Shown here piece by piece: positions 17,521 to 28,660 of a DNA stretch of 32,292 nucleotides. Source of the DNA: Burkholderiales bacterium (GTDB lineage Bacteria; Pseudomonadota; Gammaproteobacteria; Burkholderiales; Burkholderiaceae_C); NCBI GenBank assembly GCA_030603635.1, contig JAUVXK010000022.1, positions 1 to 32,292 on the forward strand, in the 5' to 3' direction. Position numbers and translations under genes: made by a program. Positions within the stretch are counted from its first letter, which is position 1, and every line of letters starts with the position of its first letter. The notes beneath the pieces were generated by a model. It worked only from the letters and a program-made list of their open reading frames with translations, did not search any database and was not told where the DNA came from.

Positions 17521-17549
17521 ATTTTATGAAATGCGCATGAAATCGTCAG
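17521..17549 (-). promoter_or_regulatory. Candidate sigma-70 promoter for pckG
   Basis: On the minus strand, CTGACG (17549-17544) and TAAAAT (17526-17521) are 17 bp apart; the -10 matches the consensus at five of six positions. Start would be near 17514, giving a leader of about 143 nt before the pckG ATG. A 19-bp inverted repeat lies just upstream, centred near -52. Confidence 0.5.
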
Positions 17550-17556
17550 CGGCACT

Positions 17557-17575
17557 CCATGCAAAACTTGCATGG
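17557..17575. promoter_or_regulatory. Perfect 19-bp inverted repeat in the pckG control region
   Basis: CCATGCAA-AAC-TTGCATGG: eight-base perfect arms around a three-base spacer. It sits immediately upstream of the candidate pckG -35 element, an activator-like position, and about 95 bp upstream of the putative start of the divergent diguanylate cyclase gene. No T-run follows on either strand, so it is not a terminator. The cognate regulator is not evident; it does not match CRP or FNR sites. Confidence 0.55.
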
Positions 17576-17626
17576 GTCAATGCCGCCAACAGATTTAAGT
17601 TGGTTTTTTATCAATGTAGCGCTTAT

Positions 17627-17655
17627 TTGCATTTGCCTCGGTGGCCCATTACACT
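17627..17655 (+). promoter_or_regulatory. Candidate sigma-70 promoter for the sensor diguanylate cyclase
   Basis: TTGCAT (17627-17632) and TACACT (17650-17655) separated by 17 bp; start expected near 17662, a leader of about 16 nt. The hexamers match consensus at four positions each. Confidence 0.4.
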
Positions 17656-17677
17656 GTGGTGAACCGTCAGAAAACCC

Positions 17678-19942
17678 ATGACCCCCGCCGCCCCGCGAGG
17701 AAACAGCCCAGGCGCAGTATCGAGTTCGCTGCGTTGGGCCCTACCCATCTTTGGTGTGGCGATCGTGGTGGTGATGTGGCTGGGCGTCTGGGCCTTGCTT
17801 GATGCCGATCGCCAACGCACGGAGCAGGAGGCGTACGCCAGGGCCGCGGCATCGACCCAGGCCTACGAGGCCCAACTGCAGCGGCTGCTGGAACAAGTCG
17901 AACAGCTCACTGCGTTTGTCGCGCTCCAGGCCGAGACGCGAGGTGCCCGCCTCGACCTGAGCCAGCTGGTACACCAGACACTGGCCAACCAGCCGGCCCT
18001 GCGAGGCCTGTTCGTGACCAACGAACATGGAGACATCATTGCCGCGGGGCTGGAGGAAGCGCCGCCGTCAGCCTACGGATCGGTGGCTGACCGGGAGTAC
18101 TTTCTGGTGCACAAGACCGGGTACGACAAGGCCTTGTATGTGGGGGAGCCTATCCTGGGCCGTGTGGTCAACCGGTGGGTGGTGCACCTGAGTCGGGCGC
18201 GCCATGACTCCGACGGCTCCTTCGCGGGGGTCGTGGTGGCCACGGTGGACCCGGACCACCTGGTGCATTTCTACAACGAAGCGCAGTTCGGTCGCCAGGG
18301 CTTGGTCAGCCTCGTCGGCACAGACTGGATTCTGCGCGCCAGACGCTCGGGTGACCGGGTGTGGTTTGGCGACCGCGCCGGTCAGCACTTTCTGGCCCGG
18401 CAGTTCGCGAAGGCCCCGGCCGGCACTTACCTGGCCGACAGCCAGCTGGACGGCATCCAGCGGTTCATGGCCTATCGCAGCCTGCCGTCTTACGACCTCA
18501 TCGCCTACACCGGCCTGTCTCGGCAGGAGGTCATGGCCGCCTACGAAGCCCGTCGGAACACGCTGCTGACGTTCTTCCTTGCCGCCACGTTGGCCGTGGT
18601 CGGGGCTTTCGTGATGTTCTCACGCCTCCTGCGACGGCTCTACGCCAGCCGCCAGGCAGCGGACGAGTCGGCTCGAAGGTTCATGGCCGCGTCGGATGCC
18701 CAGCTCGATGCTTTCTTCATCCTCAGTGCGAAGCGCGGCAAGGACGGGCAACTGGAGGACTTCATCTGCCGGCACGCGAACCGCCGTGCGATCCAGTGGC
18801 TCGACATGCCGCGGGAGCGGATCGAGGACCAGAGCGCGACCATGCACATCCCACCGGAACTCCGCCCGCGCCTGTTCGGCGCCTATTGCACGGTGGTCGA
18901 AACGCGCGAGCCCATAACCGAAGAGTTCGTGGTGCAGCGGGAAGGCCGCTCCCCCTTGAGCGTGGTGCAACAAGTCGTTCCGGCGGGCGACGGGGTGGCC
19001 ATCACGATGCGTGATGTGACCGACCTGCGACGCAAGGAGCGCGAACTGAGAAACAGCCAGACGGCACTGGCAGCGAGCGAACAACGCCTGCGCGCCATCA
19101 CCGACAACCTGCCCGTGCTGATTTCCTATATCGACCAGGCGCTTCATGTCCACTTCATCAACGCCACCTACGATCGCTGGTTCGGCCCTCCAGAAGCAGC
19201 GTCCGAAAACCCGAGGCTGAGCGATTACTGGACACCGGCGCTTTATGAGCAGCGCATACCCTATGTGATGCGCGCCCTGGCCGGAGAAACCGTCGAATAC
19301 CTGACCGAGAGGGACACGCTGGCCGGAAGGCGGTTCCTGCAGAACATCTACATCCCGGACCGGGGCGAAGATGGAGAGGTGCGCGGCATCTACATGCTGA
19401 GCACCGACGTCACCGACCTCAAGCGGGCGGAGCAGGAGTTGGTGGAGTTGCTGCACACCGACACCCTGACCGGCCTGGCCAACCGCAGGAGTTTCAATGA
19501 GAAGCTGCCTCAGGCGATGTCCCGCGCCAGGCGCAACGGCACGGGCCTGGCTGTGCTTTACGTGGACGTCGACCGCTTCAAGGGAATCAACGACACCCAT
19601 GGGCATCCCGCCGGGGACGCCGTGCTGATCGAGGTGGCACACCGACTCCGCCGCACGGTCAGGGTCTCGGATTTCGTCGCACGGATTTCGGGAGACGAAT
19701 TCGTCATCGTTCTGGAAGACCTGAATGCCCCGATGGAAACGGCGTTCGTTGCCCGCAAGCTGATCCGGCAATTCGAAACCCCGGTGAGCACCGGTGCGGC
19801 CGAGGTGCCGGTCACCATCAGCGTCGGAGTGGCGTTCGAGAACGAGCAACTCGACGACGACACCCGGTTGCTGCACAAGGCGGATGAAGCGCTGTACCGC
19901 GCGAAAGCACAAGGCCGCAACGCCTATGTGATGGCCGCCTAG
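17678..19942 (+). CDS. Membrane sensor diguanylate cyclase (dCACHE-PAS-PAS-GGDEF)
   Basis: 754 residues. Helix 1 at about 22-42, a periplasmic double-CACHE-like sensor (about 45-290, with DREYFLVHKTG and the WVVHLSRA motif typical of that fold), and helix 2 at about 295-315. Two PAS-like domains follow (about 335-450, ending MRDVTDLRRKE; about 465-585, ending STDVTDLKRAE), then GGDEF from about 587. Catalytic features: DTLTGLANRRSF, VDVDRFKGINDTHGH, and SGDEF at 671-675 with S at the first position. The feedback site RVSD (662-665) is five residues before it. There is no EAL domain. It should make c-di-GMP in response to a small periplasmic ligand, often an amino or organic acid for CACHE sensors. 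Divergent from pckG. The ribosome site before ATG 17678 is weak. Confidence 0.88.
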   Translation: MTPAAPRGNSPGAVSSSLRWALPIFGVAIVVVMWLGVWALLDADRQRTEQEAYARAAASTQAYEAQLQRLLEQVEQLTAFVALQAETRGARLDLSQLVHQTLANQPALRGLFVTNEHGDIIAAGLEEAPPSAYGSVADREYFLVHKTGYDKALYVGEPILGRVVNRWVVHLSRARHDSDGSFAGVVVATVDPDHLVHFYNEAQFGRQGLVSLVGTDWILRARRSGDRVWFGDRAGQHFLARQFAKAPAGTYLADSQLDGIQRFMAYRSLPSYDLIAYTGLSRQEVMAAYEARRNTLLTFFLAATLAVVGAFVMFSRLLRRLYASRQAADESARRFMAASDAQLDAFFILSAKRGKDGQLEDFICRHANRRAIQWLDMPRERIEDQSATMHIPPELRPRLFGAYCTVVETREPITEEFVVQREGRSPLSVVQQVVPAGDGVAITMRDVTDLRRKERELRNSQTALAASEQRLRAITDNLPVLISYIDQALHVHFINATYDRWFGPPEAASENPRLSDYWTPALYEQRIPYVMRALAGETVEYLTERDTLAGRRFLQNIYIPDRGEDGEVRGIYMLSTDVTDLKRAEQELVELLHTDTLTGLANRRSFNEKLPQAMSRARRNGTGLAVLYVDVDRFKGINDTHGHPAGDAVLIEVAHRLRRTVRVSDFVARISGDEFVIVLEDLNAPMETAFVARKLIRQFETPVSTGAAEVPVTISVGVAFENEQLDDDTRLLHKADEALYRAKAQGRNAYVMAA

Positions 19943-19953
19943 AGCCGGACACG

Positions 19954-19975
19954 AAAAAGCCGGCACGCGGCCGGC
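19954..19975 (-). terminator. Rho-independent terminator of the 47-residue membrane protein gene
   Basis: Stem GCCGGC/GCCGGC (19970-19975 and 19959-19964) with a five-base loop and, read on the minus strand, a following TTTTT (19958-19954). It serves the small gene that ends at 20001. The stem is only 6 bp but all G/C. Confidence 0.7.
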
Positions 19976-20000
19976 GGATTCGATGAAGCAGGAGGGACGA

Positions 20001-20144
20001 TCAGGCCATGCTGACGGCGATGAAGGCCAGTAGGAAGATCAGCATGGCGCCGGCCAGGGGCAGCACCCAGGGAATGACGTCCACGATGGCCTCTGCCGGA
20101 TCGACTTCGGCGGGGTTCTGCTCGTGCTGAGGGGCTTGGCTCAT
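20001..20144 (-). CDS. Small single-helix membrane protein, 47 residues, unknown function
   Basis: The product has a polar, acidic N-terminal half (MSQAPQHEQNPAEVDPAEAI) and one hydrophobic helix from about residue 24 to 46 (IPWVLPLAGAMLIFLLAFIA) that nearly reaches the C-terminus. The ATG at 20144 has AGGAG five bases upstream, a strong ribosome site. The unit is complete: FNR-type palindrome at 20179-20192, ribosome site, gene, T-run terminator at 19954-19975. The threonine ammonia-lyase gene ends 44 bp upstream on the same strand, so readthrough is also possible. The size and topology resemble accessory subunits of respiratory oxidases or transporters, but no family match can be claimed. 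Longer readings of this frame start inside the ammonia-lyase gene and lack support. Confidence 0.75.
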   Translation of the reverse strand: MSQAPQHEQNPAEVDPAEAIVDVIPWVLPLAGAMLIFLLAFIAVSMA

Positions 20145-20178
20145 GGGGGCTCCTGAATGCGGTGATACGGTTTTACGC

Positions 20179-20192
20179 TTGATTTTAATCAA
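20179..20192 (-). promoter_or_regulatory. Perfect FNR/ANR-type box upstream of the small membrane protein
   Basis: TTGAT-TTTA-ATCAA matches the FNR consensus TTGAT-N4-ATCAA at all ten fixed bases and is a near-full palindrome in GC-rich surroundings. It overlaps the stop codon of the ammonia-lyase gene and is centred 41 bp before the small gene's start codon. No rightward gene begins within 1.3 kb, so the leftward small gene is the obvious target. The box could overlap a -35 (TTGATT, then a weak GTATCA), which would favour repression; the direction of control is not settled. FNR-family sites are known to respond to oxygen. Confidence 0.6.
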
Positions 20193-21388
20193 ATCGCCGC
20201 CGACTCGAAACCGGCGTCCCGCAAAGCCTTCAACACCTGCTGCACGTGCTCGGGCCCACGCGTCTGCAGCACCAGTTCGATTTCCACGTTCTGCGCCGCC
20301 AGCAGGCTGAAGGCTCGCTGGTGCCGAACCTCGTTGATGTTGGCACCGGCATCGGCCACGGTGGTGGCGATGCGCGCGAGGTTGCCCGGTACGTCGCGGG
20401 CATTCACGCGGATCCGCGCCAGCCGACCGGCACGCACCAGGCCACGCTCGATGATGGAGGCGAGCAACAGGGGGTCGATGTTGCCGCCACACAGGATGAG
20501 CCCAACCCGCTTGCCACGAAAACGTTCGGGATGCCGCAGCAGGGCGGCCAGGCCGGCGGCGCCCGCACCTTCGACCAGCGTCTTCTCGATTTCGAGCAGC
20601 ATCACGATGGCCTGCTCGATGTCGCCTTCGTCCACCAGCAGCCAGTCGGCCACATGCTCCCTCACGATGGCCTTGGGCAGCTCGCCGGGCGTGCCGACGG
20701 CGATGCCCTCGGCGATGGTGGTCTGACCCTGGGGCCAGTGGCTGCCGGTCATCGCATTGACCATGGCGGGAAAGCGCTGTACCTGCACACCGACGATCTC
20801 GATGTCCGGTCGGACGGCATGCGCGGCCAGGGCGATGCCGCCGATGAGCCCGCCACCGCCCGTTGCCACGACCAGGGTGTCCAGGTCCGGCTGGGCACGC
20901 AGCATCTCCAGGCCGACCGTTCCCTGCCCGGCGACGATATCGGGATCATCGTAGGGATGCACGAAGGTCAGGCCTTCGCGCTCGGCCAGTTCGCGGGCGT
21001 GGGCCCGGGCCTCGTCAAGCGAGTCGCCGTGCAACACCACTTCGGCACCAAAGCCCCGGGTACGCTCGATCTTCACCCCAGGCGTGAAACACGGCATGAC
21101 GATGACGGCACGCAACCCGAGGCGCTGCGCGTGGTAGGCCACCCCCTGCGCGTGGTTGCCGGCCGACATGGCCACCACGCCCCGGGCGCGGGCGTCGGCA
21201 TCGAGCTGCCCGAGCTTGTTGCAGGCCCCCCGCTCCTTGAACGAGGCCGTGTACTGCAGGTTCTCGAACTTGAGAAAGACCTGGGCGCCTGTCAGCAACG
21301 ACAGCGTCCGGGATTCCAGGCAGGGGGTCTCGAGCACCTGGCCCTGGATGCGCTGGGCGGCCGCCTCGATATCGTCGAATGTGATCAT
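20189..21388 (-). CDS. ilvA: Threonine ammonia-lyase with C-terminal ACT-like domain
   Basis: 399 residues. PLP enzyme that deaminates threonine (and often serine) to 2-oxobutyrate and ammonia, feeding isoleucine synthesis or catabolism. PLP lysine K51 in SFKERGACNKL, the substrate loop SAGNHAQG near 91, and the glycine-rich phosphate loop TGGGGLIGG near 179. A single ACT-type regulatory domain spans about 325-399. Length matches the roughly 400-residue one-ACT form, not the 500-residue biosynthetic IlvA with two regulatory repeats, so the symbol is provisional (tdcB-like is possible). ATG 21388 begins at the family's usual MITFDDIEAA; an upstream in-frame ATG (21457) adds 23 unlike residues. 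Divergent from the AAA+ gene. Confidence 0.88.
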   Translation of the reverse strand: MITFDDIEAAAQRIQGQVLETPCLESRTLSLLTGAQVFLKFENLQYTASFKERGACNKLGQLDADARARGVVAMSAGNHAQGVAYHAQRLGLRAVIVMPCFTPGVKIERTRGFGAEVVLHGDSLDEARAHARELAEREGLTFVHPYDDPDIVAGQGTVGLEMLRAQPDLDTLVVATGGGGLIGGIALAAHAVRPDIEIVGVQVQRFPAMVNAMTGSHWPQGQTTIAEGIAVGTPGELPKAIVREHVADWLLVDEGDIEQAIVMLLEIEKTLVEGAGAAGLAALLRHPERFRGKRVGLILCGGNIDPLLLASIIERGLVRAGRLARIRVNARDVPGNLARIATTVADAGANINEVRHQRAFSLLAAQNVEIELVLQTRGPEHVQQVLKALRDAGFESAAI

Positions 21389-21538
21389 GACACCGGATTG
21401 TGCGGGTTGACGGACAGGCCGTGAAGCCGACCAAGGGTTTCCATCAGGCTCTTCCATGTTGGATCAAGCTGGGTTATGGTTCGCCCCACAGGCCGGCTTG
21501 CCGACGGTGGCCGGGTCTGTGGCAGGAGTAGCCATCGG

Positions 21539-23945
21539 ATGGTCAAGCGCTCGACATCACCCAGGGCCGGCGGGCAGGTGCTGCGAGAGCGCGCGCCCGC
21601 CCCGAAGCCAGCTGCGCCGGAGTCCCCCAGCCGCCAGCGTCAGGAACGCGCGCCGGCCCGGCCGGCCACGGCCAGCGCCGGCCCCCTGCTCCTGCCCCCC
21701 GGGGTGCGCGACGCGCCCGTGCTGGACCTGATGTGCTCGCATTTCGTACTGAGTCTCGTGGCTCGCCAGGGGGGCCGCTTCAACCTGCGGCGCGACCTCA
21801 ACTCCCTGCTCGCGCTCGCCGGACGCCACCTGGTCTGGCCACCGACCATCCTGCGCCGTCTGCGCCAGTTCCTGCAACAACGCTGCCAAGACAACGAGTG
21901 GTGGCACGGGCAGGAAACGCTGAGCCCGGCCGCCTTTCTGGAACGTTTTGGGGTCTGGCAAGGCCCCTACGAGGAAGGCACCCTGTTTTTCCATCTGGAC
22001 GAATACGCCCGCGAAGCCCCCAAGGACGTGATGACGGTGCTCGCCGCCACCGGCGACTGGCTGCGGCAGGCGCTGCAACGACGCTCCAGCCTGGTCGAGC
22101 GCAACATCGAGACGCTGGCCGGCCTGCTGCAGCTCAACGCCGGTGAAAAGGCCCTGCTGCTCTATGGCACCCTGGCCCGCTACCAGCGCGAGCTGCGCAA
22201 CATCCTGGTCGAATTCAAGGTCCACAACGCCCCGGAAGCCTATGCCCTGCTGGCCGACGTGGCGGGCGTCAACGCCACGGACATCCGCGATGCGCTGCGC
22301 GCCGGCTCGCGGCTGGAGCGCATCGGCCTGGTGGACAACCTGCTGTCAGAGCACAACATCACCGACATGGCCGACCTGATGAAGGTCAGCGAGCGCCTGC
22401 CGCCGGTCCTGATGCGGGAATACCGCAACCACAACGAACTGATGGCGGTGTTCACCCGCCCGGCGGCGCGCTCCCCCCTGTCGCTGGACGACTTCGCCTT
22501 TGTGGCCGACGACGCGGCCCTGCTGCACACCCTGCTGCGGGAGGCCGTTGCACGCCGGGAGGCCGGGGTGAACGTGCTGATCTACGGGCCACCCGGCACG
22601 GGCAAGACCGAGCTGGCGCGGGTGGTCGCGCAGGCTGCGGGGCTGGAGCTGTTCGAGGTCGAGTACGCCGACCGCGAAGGCCACTCGCTCAGCGGCAAGG
22701 ACCGTTACCGCTCGCTGCAGATCGCCCAGGTCTTCCTCAAAGGCACCGCGCGCTCGGTGCTGCTGTTCGACGAGGTGGAGGATGTGTTTCCCTCCGTGCC
22801 CGATGCCGGCACGCGAGGGCAGCGCGGCGAATCCCCCGGCACCGGGGGGAAGGCCTGGCTCAACCAGGTGCTGGAATCCAACCCCGTACCGACGCTGTGG
22901 ATCACCAACCGCATCGAACAGATCGACCCCGCCTTCCGCCGCCGCTTCGCCTACCACCTGGAACTCAAGAGCCCTCCGCCGGGTGCCCGCGAGCTGCTGG
23001 TGCGCAAGGCGCTGGAAGGACAACCGGTCTCGGAGCGGCTGGTGGCCCGGCTGACCGAACGCCAGGGCCTGACGCCGGCCCAGATCCACACCGCCCTGCG
23101 CTTCGCCCGGCTGGCCTCTTCGGCCGACCCGCTCACCCAGGCAGCCGCGGATTTCGACCGCCTGATCGAGCGCCAGCTGCACCACGCCGACCAGGCCCTC
23201 GGACGACGCCTTGGGTCGGGCACCCGGCCGCCATCGCTGAACTATGGCCTGGAGTGGCTGCACATCGAATCGCGCCATGATCTGCCGCGCATCGTGGCCG
23301 CGCTGCGCGCCAAGGGCCAGGGCACGCTGTGCTTCCACGGACCGCCCGGCACAGGAAAAACGGCCCTGGCGGAACACCTGGCCCGCGAGCTGGAACGGCC
23401 GCTGATGATCCGTCAGGCCAGCGACTTGATGAGCAAGTTCGTCGGCGAAACCGAGCAGCAGATGGCGGCCATGTTCGCCGAGGCCGAAGCCGAGCAGGCC
23501 GTACTGCTGCTCGACGAAGCCGACAGCTTCCTGCTGGACCGCCACGGTGCACTGCGTACCCACGAAGTCAGCGAAGTCAACGAGATGTTGCAGGGCATGG
23601 AGCGCTTCCAGGGCATCTTCGTCTGCACGACCAACCTGATGGACCGGATCGACGCCGCAGCGCTGCGCCGCTTCACCTTCAAGATCCGGTTCAAACCGCT
23701 GACGCTGGCCCAGCGGCTGGCCCTGTTCGCCCGCGAGGCGATGAACCTGGGTGACACGGGCTCGCTGCCGGCCGAATGGGCGAACCGGCTGCGTGCCCTT
23801 GATCAACTCTGCCTGGGCGATTTCGCGGCCGTCAAACGCCAGTGGGACATCCTGCAGGAAACCGCGCCGCCGGAAGATTTTCTGTGCCAGCTGGAGGCCG
23901 AGCACCGCCTCAAACCCGAGGTGCGCGAACGGCGCTCCATCGGTT

Positions 23946-23956
<11 letters not shown>
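21539..23956 (+). CDS. Tandem AAA+ ATPase with an unassigned N-terminal domain
   Basis: 805 residues. After a disordered Pro/Ala/Arg-rich leader (1-50), a helical region of about 270 residues shows no domain I can name. Two complete AAA+ modules follow. The first has Walker A GPPGTGKT at 350-357, Walker [12 protein letters not shown] at 407-417 and sensor/finger [11 protein letters not shown] near 463. The second has Walker A at 601-608, Walker [11 protein letters not shown] at 655-664 and AALRRFTF near 707. The first module resembles the Vps4/SpoVK/Ycf46 group, suggesting a protein-remodelling hexamer; substrate unknown. ATG 21539 has AGGAG ten bases upstream; an earlier ATG at 21476 adds 21 residues with no good ribosome site. 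It ends with an 11-bp overlap on the convergent recQ gene. Confidence 0.85.
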
Positions 23957-25937
<1,981 letters not shown>

Positions 25938-25955
25938 GCCGGTCGCCCTCTCGGC

Positions 25956-26366
25956 TCACATCTGCTCCCAGGGCAGGCCGTCGTGGCGCCAGCCGTTGAC
26001 GGTGGAGCGGTGGAAGCGCTCGTCGAGCTCGCCCTCGAAGCCATGCACCACATGGGCTACGTCGGTGAACCCGGCGGCTTCCAGCGCCTTGCCGGCATCG
26101 AGCGTGCGTTTGCCGCTGCGGCAGATCAGCAGGATGGGGCGGTCCTTGCGGCCCGCCTCCTCCTCCACCTGACGGGCGAACCGTTCGGGGTCGGGAGTGA
26201 GGTCGGGATAGTCGTACCAGGCCACATGCACCACGCCGGGCGGACGGCCCACGTACAGGGATTCGATCTCCATGCGCACGTCCACGAACAGCGGGGCCTG
26301 CTCGGGTGGGTCGCCGGCATGCGCCTGCAGCCAGGCCCAGGCTTCACGGGGTTGGAGGTGCTTCAT
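25956..26366 (-). CDS. Rhodanese-like domain protein
   Basis: 136 residues, a single rhodanese fold. The catalytic cysteine C82 sits in the loop CRSGKRT (82-88), the sequence typical of single-domain sulfurtransferases; FVDVR near 27-31 is the conserved start of the fold. It probably carries persulfide sulfur on C82 in the cytoplasm; donor and acceptor are unknown. It is the first gene of a likely two-gene unit with recQ, 18 bp downstream. A functional link to the helicase is not obvious. Confidence 0.9.
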   Translation of the reverse strand: MKHLQPREAWAWLQAHAGDPPEQAPLFVDVRMEIESLYVGRPPGVVHVAWYDYPDLTPDPERFARQVEEEAGRKDRPILLICRSGKRTLDAGKALEAAGFTDVAHVVHGFEGELDERFHRSTVNGWRHDGLPWEQM

Positions 26367-26424
26367 GGGTCGTATTGTCGCTCCGGATATGCCGCTGAAC
26401 AGGAACCGAGGCGGTACAGGCAGG

Positions 26425-27561
26425 TCAACGGCTGCGTTCCAGATAACGCTTGCGCCAGAAATAGAGGCCGAGCGCCGCCGCCGTCAGGCCCATTCCGAAC
26501 AGCGCGAGCCAGAAACCGGACCGGGCATGCAGCAAGGGGATGAATTCGAAATTCATGCCGAATATCCCGGCGATCAGGTTGAGCGGCAGAAAAATTGCCG
26601 TCAGCGCCGTGAGCGTGCGCATGATGTCGTTGGTGCGGTGGCTCTGAGCGGAGAAGTGGATTTGCACCGCGGTCTCGGCGCTTTGCTCCAGCCGGCGCAC
26701 ATGGTGCACCACGCGTTCGATGTGCTCCAGCACGTCGCGGCTGCGCACCTGCAGCAGTTCACGTTCGCGCCGCGCAGCCGGGGTGTGGGGTGCCGGCCAG
26801 TCGGCCAGCGCTGCGGTCCAGTCGAGCAGGGCCACACGCTGGTCCTCGCTGATTTCGTCCAGCTCATGCAGGGCCAGCCGGGCGTCGAGCAGGCTGCGCC
26901 AGTTGTTGAAGCGGGTGCGCGGGTTGAGCAGCTCGGTCTGCCAGTGGTCCAGCTGTCGGGTGAATTCGCGGCGAAGGTCGAGGTAGGCGTCCACCATCTG
27001 GCCGACCAGGCGCAACATGAGGTCGGCCGGACTGCTGGGCATGGCGCGCACCGGTGCACTGCGCCCCGGCTCGTGCGTCTCCTGCTGTGGCTGACCCACG
27101 ACGGCCAGCAGGCGGGCGGCATAAGCGTCGAGAATGCCACACGCCGGCGGGTGCACGGTGAGCAGCAGGCGATCGAAACGCACGAGGCCCACCGGTCGGG
27201 TGTCGATCCGGCGCAAGACCGGCATGCCGCCTCGCGGAGCCGGTCGCTGTCCGGTGCTGGCCCGCCCGTTCTGCCGCGACGCCTCGGCCGATGACGCCTG
27301 GGCCAGTCGGCGGAACACGAGCACGTCGTACCGCTCGGTGCTCTCGAAGGTGGACGGCAGTGACGGATTCAGCAGGTCGGACACATGCAGGTCCACCAGA
27401 GTGGCCCCGCACACGCGTTGCAGCATCGCCTGAACGTCGCCCAGCTGCGCCTCGAATGTCGGCTGCTCCATGGCCACCCAGACGAAGCCATCGTCAGGCA
27501 ACGCTTCGAGCCAGCCCGTGAGCTCCCGGACCTGATGCCCCTGAAGAAAAAAGGTGCGCAT
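26425..27561 (-). CDS. CorA/ZntB-family divalent metal transporter
   Basis: 378 residues. The cytoplasmic alpha/beta N-domain and long helices (about 150-310) lead to two C-terminal membrane helices. The pore signature GMN lies at 335-337 in IFGMNFEFIPLL, and the C-terminus is basic (WRKRYLERSR). The family forms pentamers that move Mg2+ or, in ZntB, Zn2+. In place of the CorA-type GMNxxxMPE loop the sequence reads GMNFEFIPLL, without the conserved glutamate, so the ion is uncertain. A disordered insert (about 93-115, Ser/Arg/Gly-rich) breaks the N-domain. ATG 27561 lies 19 bp downstream of the hemB stop, suggesting an operon with heme synthesis. Confidence 0.87.
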   Translation of the reverse strand: MRTFFLQGHQVRELTGWLEALPDDGFVWVAMEQPTFEAQLGDVQAMLQRVCGATLVDLHVSDLLNPSLPSTFESTERYDVLVFRRLAQASSAEASRQNGRASTGQRPAPRGGMPVLRRIDTRPVGLVRFDRLLLTVHPPACGILDAYAARLLAVVGQPQQETHEPGRSAPVRAMPSSPADLMLRLVGQMVDAYLDLRREFTRQLDHWQTELLNPRTRFNNWRSLLDARLALHELDEISEDQRVALLDWTAALADWPAPHTPAARRERELLQVRSRDVLEHIERVVHHVRRLEQSAETAVQIHFSAQSHRTNDIMRTLTALTAIFLPLNLIAGIFGMNFEFIPLLHARSGFWLALFGMGLTAAALGLYFWRKRYLERSR

Positions 27562-27580
27562 GGGACGGGGCGAAGCGGTC

Positions 27581-28645
<1,065 letters not shown>

Positions 28646-28660
28646 TTACGCTCCCCGTTG

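Larger units (their letters stand above)
17371..17677. other. Intergenic control region between pckG and the sensor cyclase
   Basis: 307 bp without a gene. It contains the pckG leader and promoter (17521-17549), the inverted repeat at 17557-17575, and a candidate rightward promoter at 17627-17655. The middle part (about 17500-17640) is clearly more AT-rich than the flanking genes. The long leader 17371-17514 shows no structured RNA that I can recognise. Confidence 0.7.
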
